Shown: positions 6,698-15,298 of the stretch, one piece after another
How positions within the stretch are numbered: the stretch's first letter is position 1
Layout: every line of letters begins with the position of its first letter
Assembly: GCA_035552595.1 (NCBI GenBank)
Contig: DASZKZ010000036.1
Coordinates: 1-36,540 of the forward strand
Direction of reading: 5' to 3'
Source of the DNA: Aeolococcus sp035552595
Lineage (GTDB): Bacteria > Chloroflexota > Dormibacteria > Aeolococcales > Aeolococcaceae
Length of the DNA stretch: 36,540 nt
Program-made: the position numbers and the translations under genes
The notes under the pieces: model-generated
Database searches by the model: none
The model's input: the letters and a program-made list of their open reading frames with translations, nothing else
Told to the model about the DNA's origin: nothing

Positions 6698-8448
6698 CTC
6701 GGGGGGCGGCGGAAGAGGCGGCGCAGCATGGCGTCGTCGAAGACCGCCAGCGACGGACGACCGTGCGGGCAGGTCTGCCCGCCCGGGGTCTCGACCAGCC
6801 GGTCGAGGAGTGCCTGCTGGGCGTCGGGGGTCAGCTCGTCGCCGAACCGCACCGCCGCGTGACAGGCGATCAGGGCGGCGGCACGGTGGCGCTGCTCGGT
6901 GACCGGGCCGCCGGCGCCGAGGCCGTCGAGGAGGTCGCCGAGAAGGCGTGCCGGATCCGCCGCGGCGGCGCCGGCGGGGACCGCCGTGCAGCGCAGCGTG
7001 GTGGGCCCGAAGGGTTCGACGGAGAATCCGCACCCGCTCAGCAGCGCGCTGTGCGCGGCGAAGAGCTCCAGGCGCCGCGCGTCGCACTCCACCAGCGCGG
7101 GGAGGAGGAGCAGCTGCCCCGCCGCCGCGCCCGACGTCCATTCGGCGAGCAGGTCCGCGTAGATGACCTTCTCGTGAGCGGCGTGGGGATCGACGACGAC
7201 CACTCCCCCACTCGACGTGGCCAGCAGCCAGCGCCCCTCCTGCTGGCCCAGGGCGCGCAGCGGCCGCAGCCCCTCCAGCGACGCGCGCACCGCCAGGGCG
7301 CCGCCGGCCGGATCGGCCGCCTGCTGGAGCGCGGGCGCCGCCTCACGTCCGGGGCCGGGCGGGATGGCGGGGACGGACACCCAGGCGGCGCTGGCTTCGC
7401 GCAGCCCCAGGCCGGCGACGTCGCGATCGGCGCCGACGTGATACACCGACGCGCCCTGGAGCGCCTCCCAGCAGGCGCGCTGCACGGCCGCGAAGATGCG
7501 CCGCTCGTCCCGGAAGCGGATCTCACGCTTGGTGGGGTGCACGTTGACGTCGACCTCGAGTGGGTCCACCGCGACGCTGACCACCCCGAAGGGATAGCGG
7601 CGCGCCGGAATCAGCCCGCGGTAGGCCTCGGCGACAGCGGCGAGCAGGGAGCGATTGTGGACGCGCCGCCCGTTGACGACCACCACCAGCCCCGAGCGGG
7701 TGGCCCGATGCCGGCGCGGCTCGCTGATGGCACCTCCGACGTTGATGTCACCTTGGGCAGAAACCTGGAGCAGCTCGCCGGCTTCGGCACCGAAGACGCA
7801 GCGGAGCGCGTCGTCGAGGGTTCCGCCAGGTGAGCGCAGGCGAACCCGTCCATCGACGGTGCAGGTGACCCGCAGCTCGGGGTGGATGAGCGCCATGTCG
7901 CTGACCACCGCCAGGGCCGCGGCCGTCTCGGCGCGCTCACCACGGAGAAAACGGAGACGCGCGGGCGTGGCCGCGAAGAGATCGAGGACCTCCACGCTGG
8001 TGCCCGCCGGCCCACCCCAACCTGCCTCCTCGACGGTCTCGCCGTGGCGCACCCGGAGACGCGCTCCCAGTCCCGACGCGCTCCGCGAGCAGAGCGTGAC
8101 GTCCGCCACCGCGGCGATGCTGGCCAGCGCCTCACCGCGGAACCCCAGGGTGGTCACCACCTCCAGGTCGGCCGCGGCGGCGATCTTGGAGGTGGCGTGA
8201 CGCGCCAGCGCCAGGGAGAGCTGGTCCGCCGCGATGCCGGCGCCGTCGTCGACCACCCGGATGCGCACCGTGCCGGACCCGTCAATGGCCACCGCGATGG
8301 TGGCGGCGCCGGCGTCGACGGAGTTCTCGCACAGCTCCTTGACCACGGAGGCGGGCCGTTCCACCACCTCGCCGGCGGCGATGGCGTCGGCGACCGACTG
8401 GGGGAGGCGGCGGATCGGGGTGCTCCGCGCCATCCCGGTGGCGATCAC
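6694..8448 (-). CDS. mutL: DNA mismatch repair protein MutL
   Basis: Mismatch repair ATPase that couples mismatch-bound MutS to strand incision; 584 aa. The GHKL ATPase has Glu41-Asn42 and Asp46 (CENSVDAGA), DDGAGI (67-72) and GFRGEALAS (102-110). The C-terminal dimerisation domain has the metal-site motifs of nicking MutL proteins, including CPHGRP near residue 560. The DQHA-x2-E-x4-E motif (near 418) reads DPHAAHE and has Ala in place of the last Glu. The leading Asp and first Glu remain, so nicking activity is likely but not certain. The start is GTG at 8448, overlapping the mutS stop as GTGA; the ATG at 8433 (MARSTPIRRLP) is an equally family-like start. It overlaps miaA by 4 nt. Confidence 0.96.
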   Translation of the reverse strand: MIATGMARSTPIRRLPQSVADAIAAGEVVERPASVVKELCENSVDAGAATIAVAIDGSGTVRIRVVDDGAGIAADQLSLALARHATSKIAAAADLEVVTTLGFRGEALASIAAVADVTLCSRSASGLGARLRVRHGETVEEAGWGGPAGTSVEVLDLFAATPARLRFLRGERAETAAALAVVSDMALIHPELRVTCTVDGRVRLRSPGGTLDDALRCVFGAEAGELLQVSAQGDINVGGAISEPRRHRATRSGLVVVVNGRRVHNRSLLAAVAEAYRGLIPARRYPFGVVSVAVDPLEVDVNVHPTKREIRFRDERRIFAAVQRACWEALQGASVYHVGADRDVAGLGLREASAAWVSVPAIPPGPGREAAPALQQAADPAGGALAVRASLEGLRPLRALGQQEGRWLLATSSGGVVVVDPHAAHEKVIYADLLAEWTSGAAAGQLLLLPALVECDARRLELFAAHSALLSGCGFSVEPFGPTTLRCTAVPAGAAAADPARLLGDLLDGLGAGGPVTEQRHRAAALIACHAAVRFGDELTPDAQQALLDRLVETPGGQTCPHGRPSLAVFDDAMLRRLFRRPPR

Positions 8449-11090
8449 GGCGCGGCGCGCTCGCGGAGCTCGGCGAGCTTGTTGAGCGCCGCGATCGGGG
8501 TCAGTCCCTCGATGTCGAGCTGGGCCAGCTCCGCGACCACCGGATGCTCGGGAGCCACGATGCCCAGGCTGAGCTGGTCCGGCCCCTCCACGCCCGAGCT
8601 CGCCACCGGCCGGTCGTGCTCGAGCTCGGCGAGCAGCCGGCGCGCACGCAGCAGGACGGAGGCGGGCACTCCGGCGAGCCGGGCGACGTGGATGCCATAG
8701 GAGCGATCGGCTCCGCCCGGCACGATGCGGTGCAGGAAGGTCACCCCGTCGCCCTCTTCGAGGACGTCGAGCCGGGCGTTGCCGACCCGGGGGAGGCGGC
8801 CGGCGAGAGCCGTCAGCTCGTGGAAGTGGGTGGCGAACAGCGTGCGGCAGTTGAGATGCGGTGCGTCGTGGATGTGCTCCAGCACCGCCTGCGCGATCGA
8901 CATGCCGTCGTAGGTGGACGTGCCCCGGCCGATCTCGTCGAGGATGACCAGGCTGCGGCCGCTCGCCTGGCGGAGGATCGCCGCGGTTTCGGCCATCTCC
9001 ACCATGAACGTCGAGAGCCCGCCGCTGAGGTCGTCCTGGGCGCCGATCCGCGTGAAGATGCGATCGCAGACGCCGATGCGGGCGCGCTCGGCGGGGACGA
9101 AGCTGCCCACCTGGGCGAGCAGGGTGAGCAGGGCGACCTGGCGCAGGAAGGTGGACTTGCCGGCCATGTTGGGACCGGTCAGCACCACGATGCGCTCGGC
9201 GACGTCGAGCCGGCAGTCATTGGCCACGAAGCGGCCGGGACCGAGGGCGTGCTCGACGAGCGGGTGGCGCCCCTGGTCGACGTCGATGACCCCGGAGGCG
9301 TCGACCAGCGGCCGCACCCAGCGTTCCTCGACGGCCACGCACGCCAGCGAGCGCTGCACGTCGATGACGGCGACAGCCGCAGCCGCGTCGAGGAGCGTCG
9401 CGGCGTTGGCGGCGACCTCGGCGGCGAGCTCCTCGAGCAGCTGGAGCTCGCGGGCCAGCGCGCGTTCGCGCGCTCCCAGCACCACCGTCTCGCGCTCCTT
9501 GAGCTCGGCTGTGATGTAGCGCTCCGCTCCCACCAGGGTCTGCTTGCGGACGTACTCGGCCGGAACGGCAGCCCGGTGGGCGTTGGGAATCTCGATGTAG
9601 TAGCCGAAGACGCGGTTGTAGCCCACCTTCAGCGAACCGATCGCGCTGCGCCGTCGCTCCGCCTCCTCCAGCCCGGCGATCCAGGTGCGCGCCCCCGCCC
9701 CCGCGGCGACCAGCTCGTCGAGCTCGGGATCGGCGCCCGGCCGGATGCACCCGCCGTCGTGGGCAGTCGCCGGCGGGTCGTCGGCGAGCAGCGCGCGGAG
9801 GTGCGCGGCCAGCCCGTCGGGTGCGACACACCGCGACGCCGCCGACAGCTCCCCCGACCGCACGCTGGAGAGGATGTCCTGCACAGCGGGCAGCGCGGCA
9901 CAGGCCTGGCGAACGGCGGCCAGGTCGCGCGGACCGGCGCTGCGCTGCACGCACCGGGCCACCAGGCGCTCGAGATCGCGCACCGCGGCGAGCGCTTCGC
10001 CGAGCGTGTCCCGAACCCGGGGTGCGTCGACCAGGGCGGCCACCGCGTCGTGACGGGCGAGGATGAGGAGCGGTTCGGTGAGGGGCTCGAGGAGCCGCGC
10101 GCGCAGCAGCCGCGCTCCCATGGGCGTGCGGGTGCGGTCGAGCAGAGCGGCCAGCGAGATCCCCGAGCCTCCCAGCGGGGCCACCAGCTCGAGGTTGCGG
10201 CGTGTCTGCGCGTCCATCCGCATGACCGTGCTCCCGCTGCGACGGCGCACGTGAACGAAGCCGGCGCTGAGCGTGAGCCGGGCCCGCTCGCAGTAGGCGA
10301 GCACGGCCCCGGCAGCGCACACCCCGCTGTCGATGCCGTCCAGCCCCAGCGCCTCGAGCGTCGGCGACGCCGTGACGGCGAGCACGCGCTCACCCGCCCG
10401 TGACCCGTCGAAGAAGGCAGGAGGCAGGCTGGTGCGCGCCGCGCCGGGGAGCAGGCCGGCGGGCAGCTCCCCGCCGTCATCGGCGACGAGCAGCTCGGCC
10501 ACGTCGAGGCGTTCGCATTCCTCGCGCAGCGCGGCCGAGTCCAGGCCTCCCGCGACCTCGGTGAGCAGGAGCTCCCCGCCGGCCGCGTCGAAGGCGGCGA
10601 TCCCAGTGCGCCCGGCACTGCTGTGGACCGCGGCGCAGCGCGCCACACGGGTGTCGTCGAGGTACTCGGCCTCGCTGACCGTGCCGGGGCTGAGCACGCG
10701 GGTGACCCGGCGCTCCACCAGACGGCCGCTCACCACCGCGCCGACCTGGTCCCAGAGGGCCACCCGCCGGCCCGCCTCCAGCAGCCTGCGGATGTACGCC
10801 GGCGCCGCGTGATGAGGCACACCACACATGGGCAGGCGGCCCGCCGAACCGAAGCCGCGCCCGGTCAGAGCCACCCCCAGGATGGGGGCGGCCTCCTGGG
10901 CGTCGGCGCCGAACATCTCGTAGAAGTCGCCGAGACGGGCCAGGACGAGCGCGTCTGGATACTCGGCCTTGACCGCGCGGTACTGCTGCAGGATCGGGGT
11001 CTGGCCGGCGTCCTCGAGATCGATGACCGCCCCGCCCGGGGGCTGCGCCCCGCTCTCATGGGGCGCCCGCCCCGGTCCCGGCCGGGTCAC
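8445..11090 (-). CDS. mutS: DNA mismatch repair protein MutS
   Basis: Mismatch-recognition ATPase, 881 aa, full length for MutS1. The mismatch-wedging Phe-x-Glu is Phe56-Tyr-Glu58 (RLGDFYEMF). The ABC ATPase has Walker A GPNMAGKST (about 635-645), Walker B and signature DEIGRGTSTYDG (about 717-730) and ATHFHEL. Near residue 836 the C-terminal region has DQLSLGI, a possible beta-clamp binding motif where E. coli MutS has QMSLL. The start is GTG at 11090, overlapping the miaB stop as GTGA. Residues 1-25 are low in conservation, so a later start such as the GTG before IDLEDAGQTP is possible. It is in a four-gene unit with mutL. Confidence 0.97.
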   Translation of the reverse strand: MTRPGPGRAPHESGAQPPGGAVIDLEDAGQTPILQQYRAVKAEYPDALVLARLGDFYEMFGADAQEAAPILGVALTGRGFGSAGRLPMCGVPHHAAPAYIRRLLEAGRRVALWDQVGAVVSGRLVERRVTRVLSPGTVSEAEYLDDTRVARCAAVHSSAGRTGIAAFDAAGGELLLTEVAGGLDSAALREECERLDVAELLVADDGGELPAGLLPGAARTSLPPAFFDGSRAGERVLAVTASPTLEALGLDGIDSGVCAAGAVLAYCERARLTLSAGFVHVRRRSGSTVMRMDAQTRRNLELVAPLGGSGISLAALLDRTRTPMGARLLRARLLEPLTEPLLILARHDAVAALVDAPRVRDTLGEALAAVRDLERLVARCVQRSAGPRDLAAVRQACAALPAVQDILSSVRSGELSAASRCVAPDGLAAHLRALLADDPPATAHDGGCIRPGADPELDELVAAGAGARTWIAGLEEAERRRSAIGSLKVGYNRVFGYYIEIPNAHRAAVPAEYVRKQTLVGAERYITAELKERETVVLGARERALARELQLLEELAAEVAANAATLLDAAAAVAVIDVQRSLACVAVEERWVRPLVDASGVIDVDQGRHPLVEHALGPGRFVANDCRLDVAERIVVLTGPNMAGKSTFLRQVALLTLLAQVGSFVPAERARIGVCDRIFTRIGAQDDLSGGLSTFMVEMAETAAILRQASGRSLVILDEIGRGTSTYDGMSIAQAVLEHIHDAPHLNCRTLFATHFHELTALAGRLPRVGNARLDVLEEGDGVTFLHRIVPGGADRSYGIHVARLAGVPASVLLRARRLLAELEHDRPVASSGVEGPDQLSLGIVAPEHPVVAELAQLDIEGLTPIAALNKLAELRERAAP

Positions 11091-12484
11091 GCCGCCGCGC
11101 TCACCGCATCGAGCTCGAGCTGCCAGTGGGTCACCCGGGCCACACGGCCGGCGCGGAGATCGCCGGCGACGGCGCTGGCCACCGGCAGCCAGGCCACCTT
11201 GCCCTGGCGGGTGCGACCGTAGGGGCGGCCATCGTCGGCGACGCCCTCGACGAGAACCTCAGCCTGACGGCCGAGCAGCGCCTGGTTGCGCTCCAGGGCG
11301 ATGGCCCGCTGGATGTCGAGGAGGTGGTTGAGACGTCGCTTCTTCTCGACCAGGGGAACGTCGTCAGGCCGCCGCGCCGCCGCGGTTCCCGGCCGCACCG
11401 AGTACGCCTGGATGTGGACCACGTCGTAGCGAACATCGCGCAGCAATTGCACGGTGCCCTCGAACTCTGCGTCGCTCTCGCCGCTGAAGCCGACGATGAT
11501 GTCGGTGGTCAGGGCCAGATCGGGCACGGTCGACACCGCGGCGGCGATCTTCTCGCGGTATTCAGCCACCGTATAGACCCGCCGCATGCGTCGGAGAAGC
11601 TCGTCATCCCCGGCCTGCACGGGGAGGTGGAGCTGCTCGCACACCGAGGGCAGGTCGCGCATCGCCGCAAAAAGCTGGGGCACCGCGTTGCGAGGGTGCG
11701 AGGTCAGGAAGCGCAGCCGCCAGAGGCCGGGCACGGCATCGACGGCGGCGAGGAGCTCCGGCAGCCCGGTTCCCGTGCGGGGATCGCGATAGCTGTTGAC
11801 GTTCTGGCCGAGCAGGGTCACCTCGCGCACTCCCCGGCCCACCAGGCGGCGCACGTCATCCACGATCTCGGCGGTGGTGCGGCTGCTCTCGCGGCCGCGC
11901 ACGAACGGCACGATGCAGTACGTGCACATCTCATTGCACCCGCCCATCACCGGCACGTAGGCGAGCAACCGGTCCGACGCCGGCATGGTCACAGGCGAGT
12001 CGACGTCGCCCCCGTACAGTGACTGCAACCTCGCAAAGAACCCCTCGGGCTCGCGCACGTCGAACATGTAGTCGAGGTCGGCCATGCGCTGCAGCAGCGC
12101 CGACCCGTGCTCCACCGCCATGCACCCCGTGAGGGCGATGGCCCGGCCCGGCCTCTCCCGCTTCCAGGGGATCAGCTCTTTGAACTTGCCGTACACCTTC
12201 TGCTCGGCGTTGGACCGTACCGCGCAGCTGATCAGCACGGCGATGTCGGCGTCCTCGAGCGGCACGTCGGGGATGAACCCGATCTCGGCGAACGACTCGG
12301 CGAGCCGTTCGTGATCGGCGTCGTTCATCTGGCAGCCGATGTGCCAGAGATGCACGCGCGGCGGCCGCCCCAGGCGGGGCACGATGGGCTCACGGCCGCG
12401 ATGCGGCTCCTCGGCGCCGCCCCGCTGGGCGAGTGGCAGCGGCTTGAAATGCGATGCGGATGGGCTCAGAGCAGGCAGGTACAC
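11087..12484 (-). CDS. miaB: tRNA-2-methylthio-N6-dimethylallyladenosine synthase MiaB
   Basis: Radical-SAM methylthiotransferase that adds a 2-methylthio group to i6A37 of tRNA, the step after MiaA. Three Cys of the N-terminal UPF0004 domain are seen: Cys51 (IGCQMN), Cys87 (SCAVRSNAEQK) and Cys121 (GCMAVE). The radical-SAM cluster is Cys183, Cys187 and Cys190 (GCNEMCTYC). A TRAM domain fills roughly 400-455. The length is 465 aa from a GTG at 12484. The first 34 residues are unlike the family, and the GTG at 12382 (VPRLGRPPRVHLW) is a good alternative start. As first gene of miaB-mutS-mutL-miaA, it puts both i6A/ms2i6A enzymes around the mismatch repair pair. The 126 bp upstream hold no promoter I would defend. 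Confidence 0.95.
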   Translation of the reverse strand: MYLPALSPSASHFKPLPLAQRGGAEEPHRGREPIVPRLGRPPRVHLWHIGCQMNDADHERLAESFAEIGFIPDVPLEDADIAVLISCAVRSNAEQKVYGKFKELIPWKRERPGRAIALTGCMAVEHGSALLQRMADLDYMFDVREPEGFFARLQSLYGGDVDSPVTMPASDRLLAYVPVMGGCNEMCTYCIVPFVRGRESSRTTAEIVDDVRRLVGRGVREVTLLGQNVNSYRDPRTGTGLPELLAAVDAVPGLWRLRFLTSHPRNAVPQLFAAMRDLPSVCEQLHLPVQAGDDELLRRMRRVYTVAEYREKIAAAVSTVPDLALTTDIIVGFSGESDAEFEGTVQLLRDVRYDVVHIQAYSVRPGTAAARRPDDVPLVEKKRRLNHLLDIQRAIALERNQALLGRQAEVLVEGVADDGRPYGRTRQGKVAWLPVASAVAGDLRAGRVARVTHWQLELDAVSAAA

Positions 12485-12610
12485 GCTGCCGGCAAGCCTA
12501 GCGAGTACCGGTGGCAGCCGTCATCGGCGGCCATCGGAGCCAAAGCGGCTCCCTCTCCCCACCCGATGAGGGGGGGGTCGCGCTCATTCGGACAGTGACA
12601 CCTGGGTGGG

Positions 12611-13141
12611 TCATCCGCTGCTCGCCAGGAAAGCTTTGACCTCGGTCGATGACCGGAGTCGATGAAAGGCGAGATGGGTGAAGGCGGGGTCGTGCATCGC
12701 GGCGGCATATCGCTCGCGGTACACGCTGTGCTGCGTCCACGACCAGCGGATGATCGACCGCTCCGGCTGCCACGACAGCGCCTCGCGCAAGCGCTCACGA
12801 TTGTCATTCCACAGCGGCTGCCCGGCGATCACCCGGCGAACGGTGCGCCAGACGACGCGGCGCAGCACGAGCGTTCGAGGCAGGTCGAGCCAGACCATGG
12901 TGTCGGCACGGGCCCATATCAGGTCGCGGACCTGCTGGTAGTTCCCGTCGATGACCCAGCGCGGCTCGGCGACCAGGACGCCGACGCGCCTCCGGAACTC
13001 TCTGTCGTCGAGCTCGGTCCAGCCGGGCTGATGGAAGATCGCGTCGAGCTCGGTGTACGGAGCCCCGAGGAGGTGCGCCAACCCGCGCGCGAGGGAGGTC
13101 TTGCCCGCGCCGGAGTTGCCCACCACCGCGACGCGATCCAT
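12611..13141 (-). CDS. P-loop NTPase, adenylate-kinase-like (FlaR/topology-modulation type)
   Basis: A 176-aa P-loop protein of the small kinase fold often annotated as topology modulation protein. The P-loop is GNSGAGKTS (8-16). LDAIFHQPGW (33-42) and VIDGNY follow in the positions typical of this family, and the end FHRLRSSTEVKAFLASS is also characteristic. The true substrate is unknown. The start is the ATG at 13141; the longer frame to 13339 runs into spoVS in another frame. A GATACT hexamer (13150-13155) lies 8 nt upstream with no Shine-Dalgarno sequence, so the gene may be leaderless. It also lies only 40 nt after spoVS and may be co-transcribed with it. Confidence 0.82.
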   Translation of the reverse strand: MDRVAVVGNSGAGKTSLARGLAHLLGAPYTELDAIFHQPGWTELDDREFRRRVGVLVAEPRWVIDGNYQQVRDLIWARADTMVWLDLPRTLVLRRVVWRTVRRVIAGQPLWNDNRERLREALSWQPERSIIRWSWTQHSVYRERYAAAMHDPAFTHLAFHRLRSSTEVKAFLASSG

Positions 13142-13181
13142 GACGCCGGAGTATCGGCGCCTTCCCTGGCTTACAGGCTCC

Positions 13182-13442
13182 CTACCGGGACTCGACCAGC
13201 AGCCGGATCCCGGTCCGCTCCTCTCCATCGATCGAGATGTCGATGAACGAGGGGATGCAGACCAGGTCGATGCCGCCCGCGGCGACGTAGCCGCGGGAGA
13301 TGGCGATCGCCTTGACGGCCTGGTTGATCGCACCGGCACCGATGGCCTGCACCTCCACCCGGTGCGCGGTGCGGACCACCCCGGCGATGGCGCCGGCGAC
13401 GGCCACCGGCTTGCTCGTGGCTGAGACCTTGAGGATTTCCAC
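13182..13442 (-). CDS. spoVS: Stage V sporulation protein S (SpoVS)
   Basis: Small Alba-like nucleic-acid-binding protein. In Bacillus it is needed for spore coat and core maturation, but it is widespread in bacteria that do not sporulate. The GTG at 13442 gives VEILKVSA at the N-terminus and exactly 86 aa, the length of the Bacillus protein, with QAIGAGAINQAVKA, DLVCIPSF and IDGEERTGIRL all conserved. An AGGGGGG ribosome site lies 10 nt upstream. An in-frame ATG at 13499 would add 19 unconserved residues and has no ribosome site, so I prefer the GTG. It lies downstream of rny on the same strand, as in Firmicutes (rny-ymdB-spoVS), which supports a conserved link. It does not by itself show that the organism sporulates. 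Confidence 0.93.
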   Translation of the reverse strand: MEILKVSATSKPVAVAGAIAGVVRTAHRVEVQAIGAGAINQAVKAIAISRGYVAAGGIDLVCIPSFIDISIDGEERTGIRLLVESR

Positions 13443-13558
13443 GGGGTTCGATCCCCCCTGAGGCGACGTAGATCGGGGCGGTTGCTGAGACGTGATCATG
13501 AGATTCTCGTGATTGTGAGCCGCGGGCGCGAATCGGGGGTTTCCCCGCGATGCAATCG

Positions 13559-15073
13559 TTACTTGGCGTACTCGACGCTGCGGGTCTCGCGAAGCACCAC
13601 CACCTTGATCCGCCCGGCGTAGCTGCCCTCGGCGTGGAGCCGCTTGGCGATCTGGCGGGCCAGCACCTGGGCGCGATCGTCGGACACCTCGGTGGGCCGG
13701 ACCATGACGCGCAGCTCCTTGCCGGCCTGCACCGCGAAGCTCCGCTCCACCCCGTCGAACTCCGCGGCGATGGCCTCGATGCGCTCCAGCCTCTTCAGCG
13801 AGGCGGCCAGCGCCTCCCGCCGCGCCCCCCGTCGCGTGGCGGCGATGGCGTCGGCGGTCATGACGATGAACGCGCCCACCGAGCGGGGCTCCTCGTCGTA
13901 GTGGTGGGCACGGACCGCCTGGACGACGGCGGCGGGACGGCCGAGCCGGGCCAGGATCTCGCCGCCGATGATGGCGTGCGACCCCTCGACGCCCTGCTCG
14001 ACGGCGTGGCCGATGTCATGGAAGAGGCCGATCTCCTTGGCCTCCTGCTCGTCGTAGCCGATCTCGGCGGCGATCATCCCGGCGATGGCCGCGGTGTCCT
14101 TGCTGTGGCTGAGCACGTTGTGGCCGTACGAGTTGCGGAAGCGCAGGGTGCCGAGAAGCTTGGCGAGCTCGGGATGGACCGAGGGGATGCCCAGCTCCTG
14201 GCAGGCCGCCTCCCCCTCCTCCTTGATGCGCAGGATGATCTCGCTGCGGCTCTTCCCCACCATCTCCTCGATGCGCGCGGGATGGATGCGACCGTCCGCG
14301 AAGAGCCGCTCCAGCGTCACCCGGGCCACCTCCCGCCGCACCGGGTCGAAGCCACTGAGGACGACGGCCTCTGGGGTCTCGTCGACGATCACGTCGACCC
14401 CCGTGGCGGCCTCCAGCGCGCGGATGTTGCGCCCCTCCCGGCCGATGATGCGGCCCTTGAGGTCGTCGCTGGGAAGGTGCATGACGGTCACCGACGATTC
14501 GCCGGTCTGGTCCGAAGCGTGGCGCTGCATGGCGGCGATGAGGATCTCGCGACTGCGCTCGGAGGCCTCCTCGCGGACGCGCTGGTCGGCGGCGCGGATC
14601 CGCTCCGCCACCTCGGAGTCGAGCTCGGATTCCACCGTGGAGAGGAGCTCGTTGCGCGCCTCCTGCTGGGAGAGCCCGGCGACGCGCTCGAGCTCGCGAC
14701 CGACCAGCGCGCGCTCGCTCTCGGCGGTCTGGCGCAGCTCCTCGAGCTCCTCCTCGCGCCTGGTCAGGCGCTGCTCGCTCTGCTCCAGCTCGCGGAGGCG
14801 GCGCTCCAGCCCCTCCTCCCGCTGACTGGTGCGCTGCTCGAGGCGCGCCACCTCCCCGCGGCGTTCGCGGACCTCGGCCTCTGCCTCGCCGCGAATCCGG
14901 AACGCCTCCTCGCGGGCGCCGACCAGGATCTGCTGCGCCTCCTGCTCGACGGACTGCTGTCGGGCCCGCAGCTCGGTGTCGGCGACGCCCCGGCCCTGCT
15001 GGGCCTGGTCAGCCGCTCGGCGTGCGTACACCACGGCAGCAACGGCGAAGACCACGGCGATGCCCAAGCCCAC
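13559..15073 (-). CDS. rny: Ribonuclease Y
   Basis: Membrane-anchored endoribonuclease that starts decay of many mRNAs. It has a membrane helix at the N-terminus, a long charged coiled coil (about 35-180), a KH domain with GRIIGREGRN (207-216) and an HD domain with His352-Asp353 (LFHDIGHA); all match the family. The first standard start is GTG at 15073 (504 aa). That cuts into the membrane helix and has no ribosome site. The frame continues upstream as TPITIEIVALA, which resembles the usual family N-terminus. A GAGGA sequence at 15108-15112 lies 7 nt before an ATC codon at 15100, so a non-AUG start there is possible. spoVS follows 59 nt after the stop (116 nt before its preferred start). Confidence 0.95.
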   Translation of the reverse strand: MGLGIAVVFAVAAVVYARRAADQAQQGRGVADTELRARQQSVEQEAQQILVGAREEAFRIRGEAEAEVRERRGEVARLEQRTSQREEGLERRLRELEQSEQRLTRREEELEELRQTAESERALVGRELERVAGLSQQEARNELLSTVESELDSEVAERIRAADQRVREEASERSREILIAAMQRHASDQTGESSVTVMHLPSDDLKGRIIGREGRNIRALEAATGVDVIVDETPEAVVLSGFDPVRREVARVTLERLFADGRIHPARIEEMVGKSRSEIILRIKEEGEAACQELGIPSVHPELAKLLGTLRFRNSYGHNVLSHSKDTAAIAGMIAAEIGYDEQEAKEIGLFHDIGHAVEQGVEGSHAIIGGEILARLGRPAAVVQAVRAHHYDEEPRSVGAFIVMTADAIAATRRGARREALAASLKRLERIEAIAAEFDGVERSFAVQAGKELRVMVRPTEVSDDRAQVLARQIAKRLHAEGSYAGRIKVVVLRETRSVEYAK

Positions 15074-15237
15074 GGCAAGGGCGACGATCTCGATTGTGAT
15101 TGGGGTTTCCTCGGGTCGCGATCCTGGGATGCCTGGGCACCCCGCCTGGCGGCGTCTCGTCGGCGACGCCGCCTCCCCGAGTCGGGTGCGGCGGCGTCGT
15201 CCGCGGCCGAATTCGGCCAGGGTCGAGACGTGGTCGC

Positions 15238-15243
15238 ATTGTA
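15238..15243 (-). promoter_or_regulatory. Putative rny -10 element
   Basis: TACAAT on the minus strand matches the sigma-70 -10 consensus in five of six positions. The hexamer 17 bp upstream, TTTCGC, is a poor -35. Transcription from here would give rny a leader of about 130-160 nt containing the GAGGA ribosome-site candidate. Confidence 0.4.
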
Positions 15244-15285
15244 GTGGGGGGAGGGTCGCGGCGAAAGCTTTGCGTCGACCTCGAT

Positions 15286-15291
15286 TAGGCT
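15286..15291 (+). promoter_or_regulatory. Putative -10 element for leaderless MFS mRNA
   Basis: TAGGCT is followed by 7 nt and the GTG start at 15299. The spacing fits transcription starting at the start codon. Confidence 0.45.
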
Positions 15292-15298
15292 AGGGTGA

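Noticed and set aside
8544..10403. Long plus-strand frame (619 codons) opposite mutS
   Set aside because: It is antisense to an unmistakable MutS gene. It has no ribosome site and low-complexity composition.
13443..13456. GGGTTCGATCCC, resembling the T-arm of a tRNA
   Set aside because: It is the ribosome-site region of spoVS. No acceptor stem, anticodon arm or D-arm can be built around it on either strand.
13550..15244. Long plus-strand frame (564 codons) opposite rny
   Set aside because: Shadow of the RNase Y coiled-coil coding sequence. The Leu/Asp/Gly repetitive translation is typical of such shadows.
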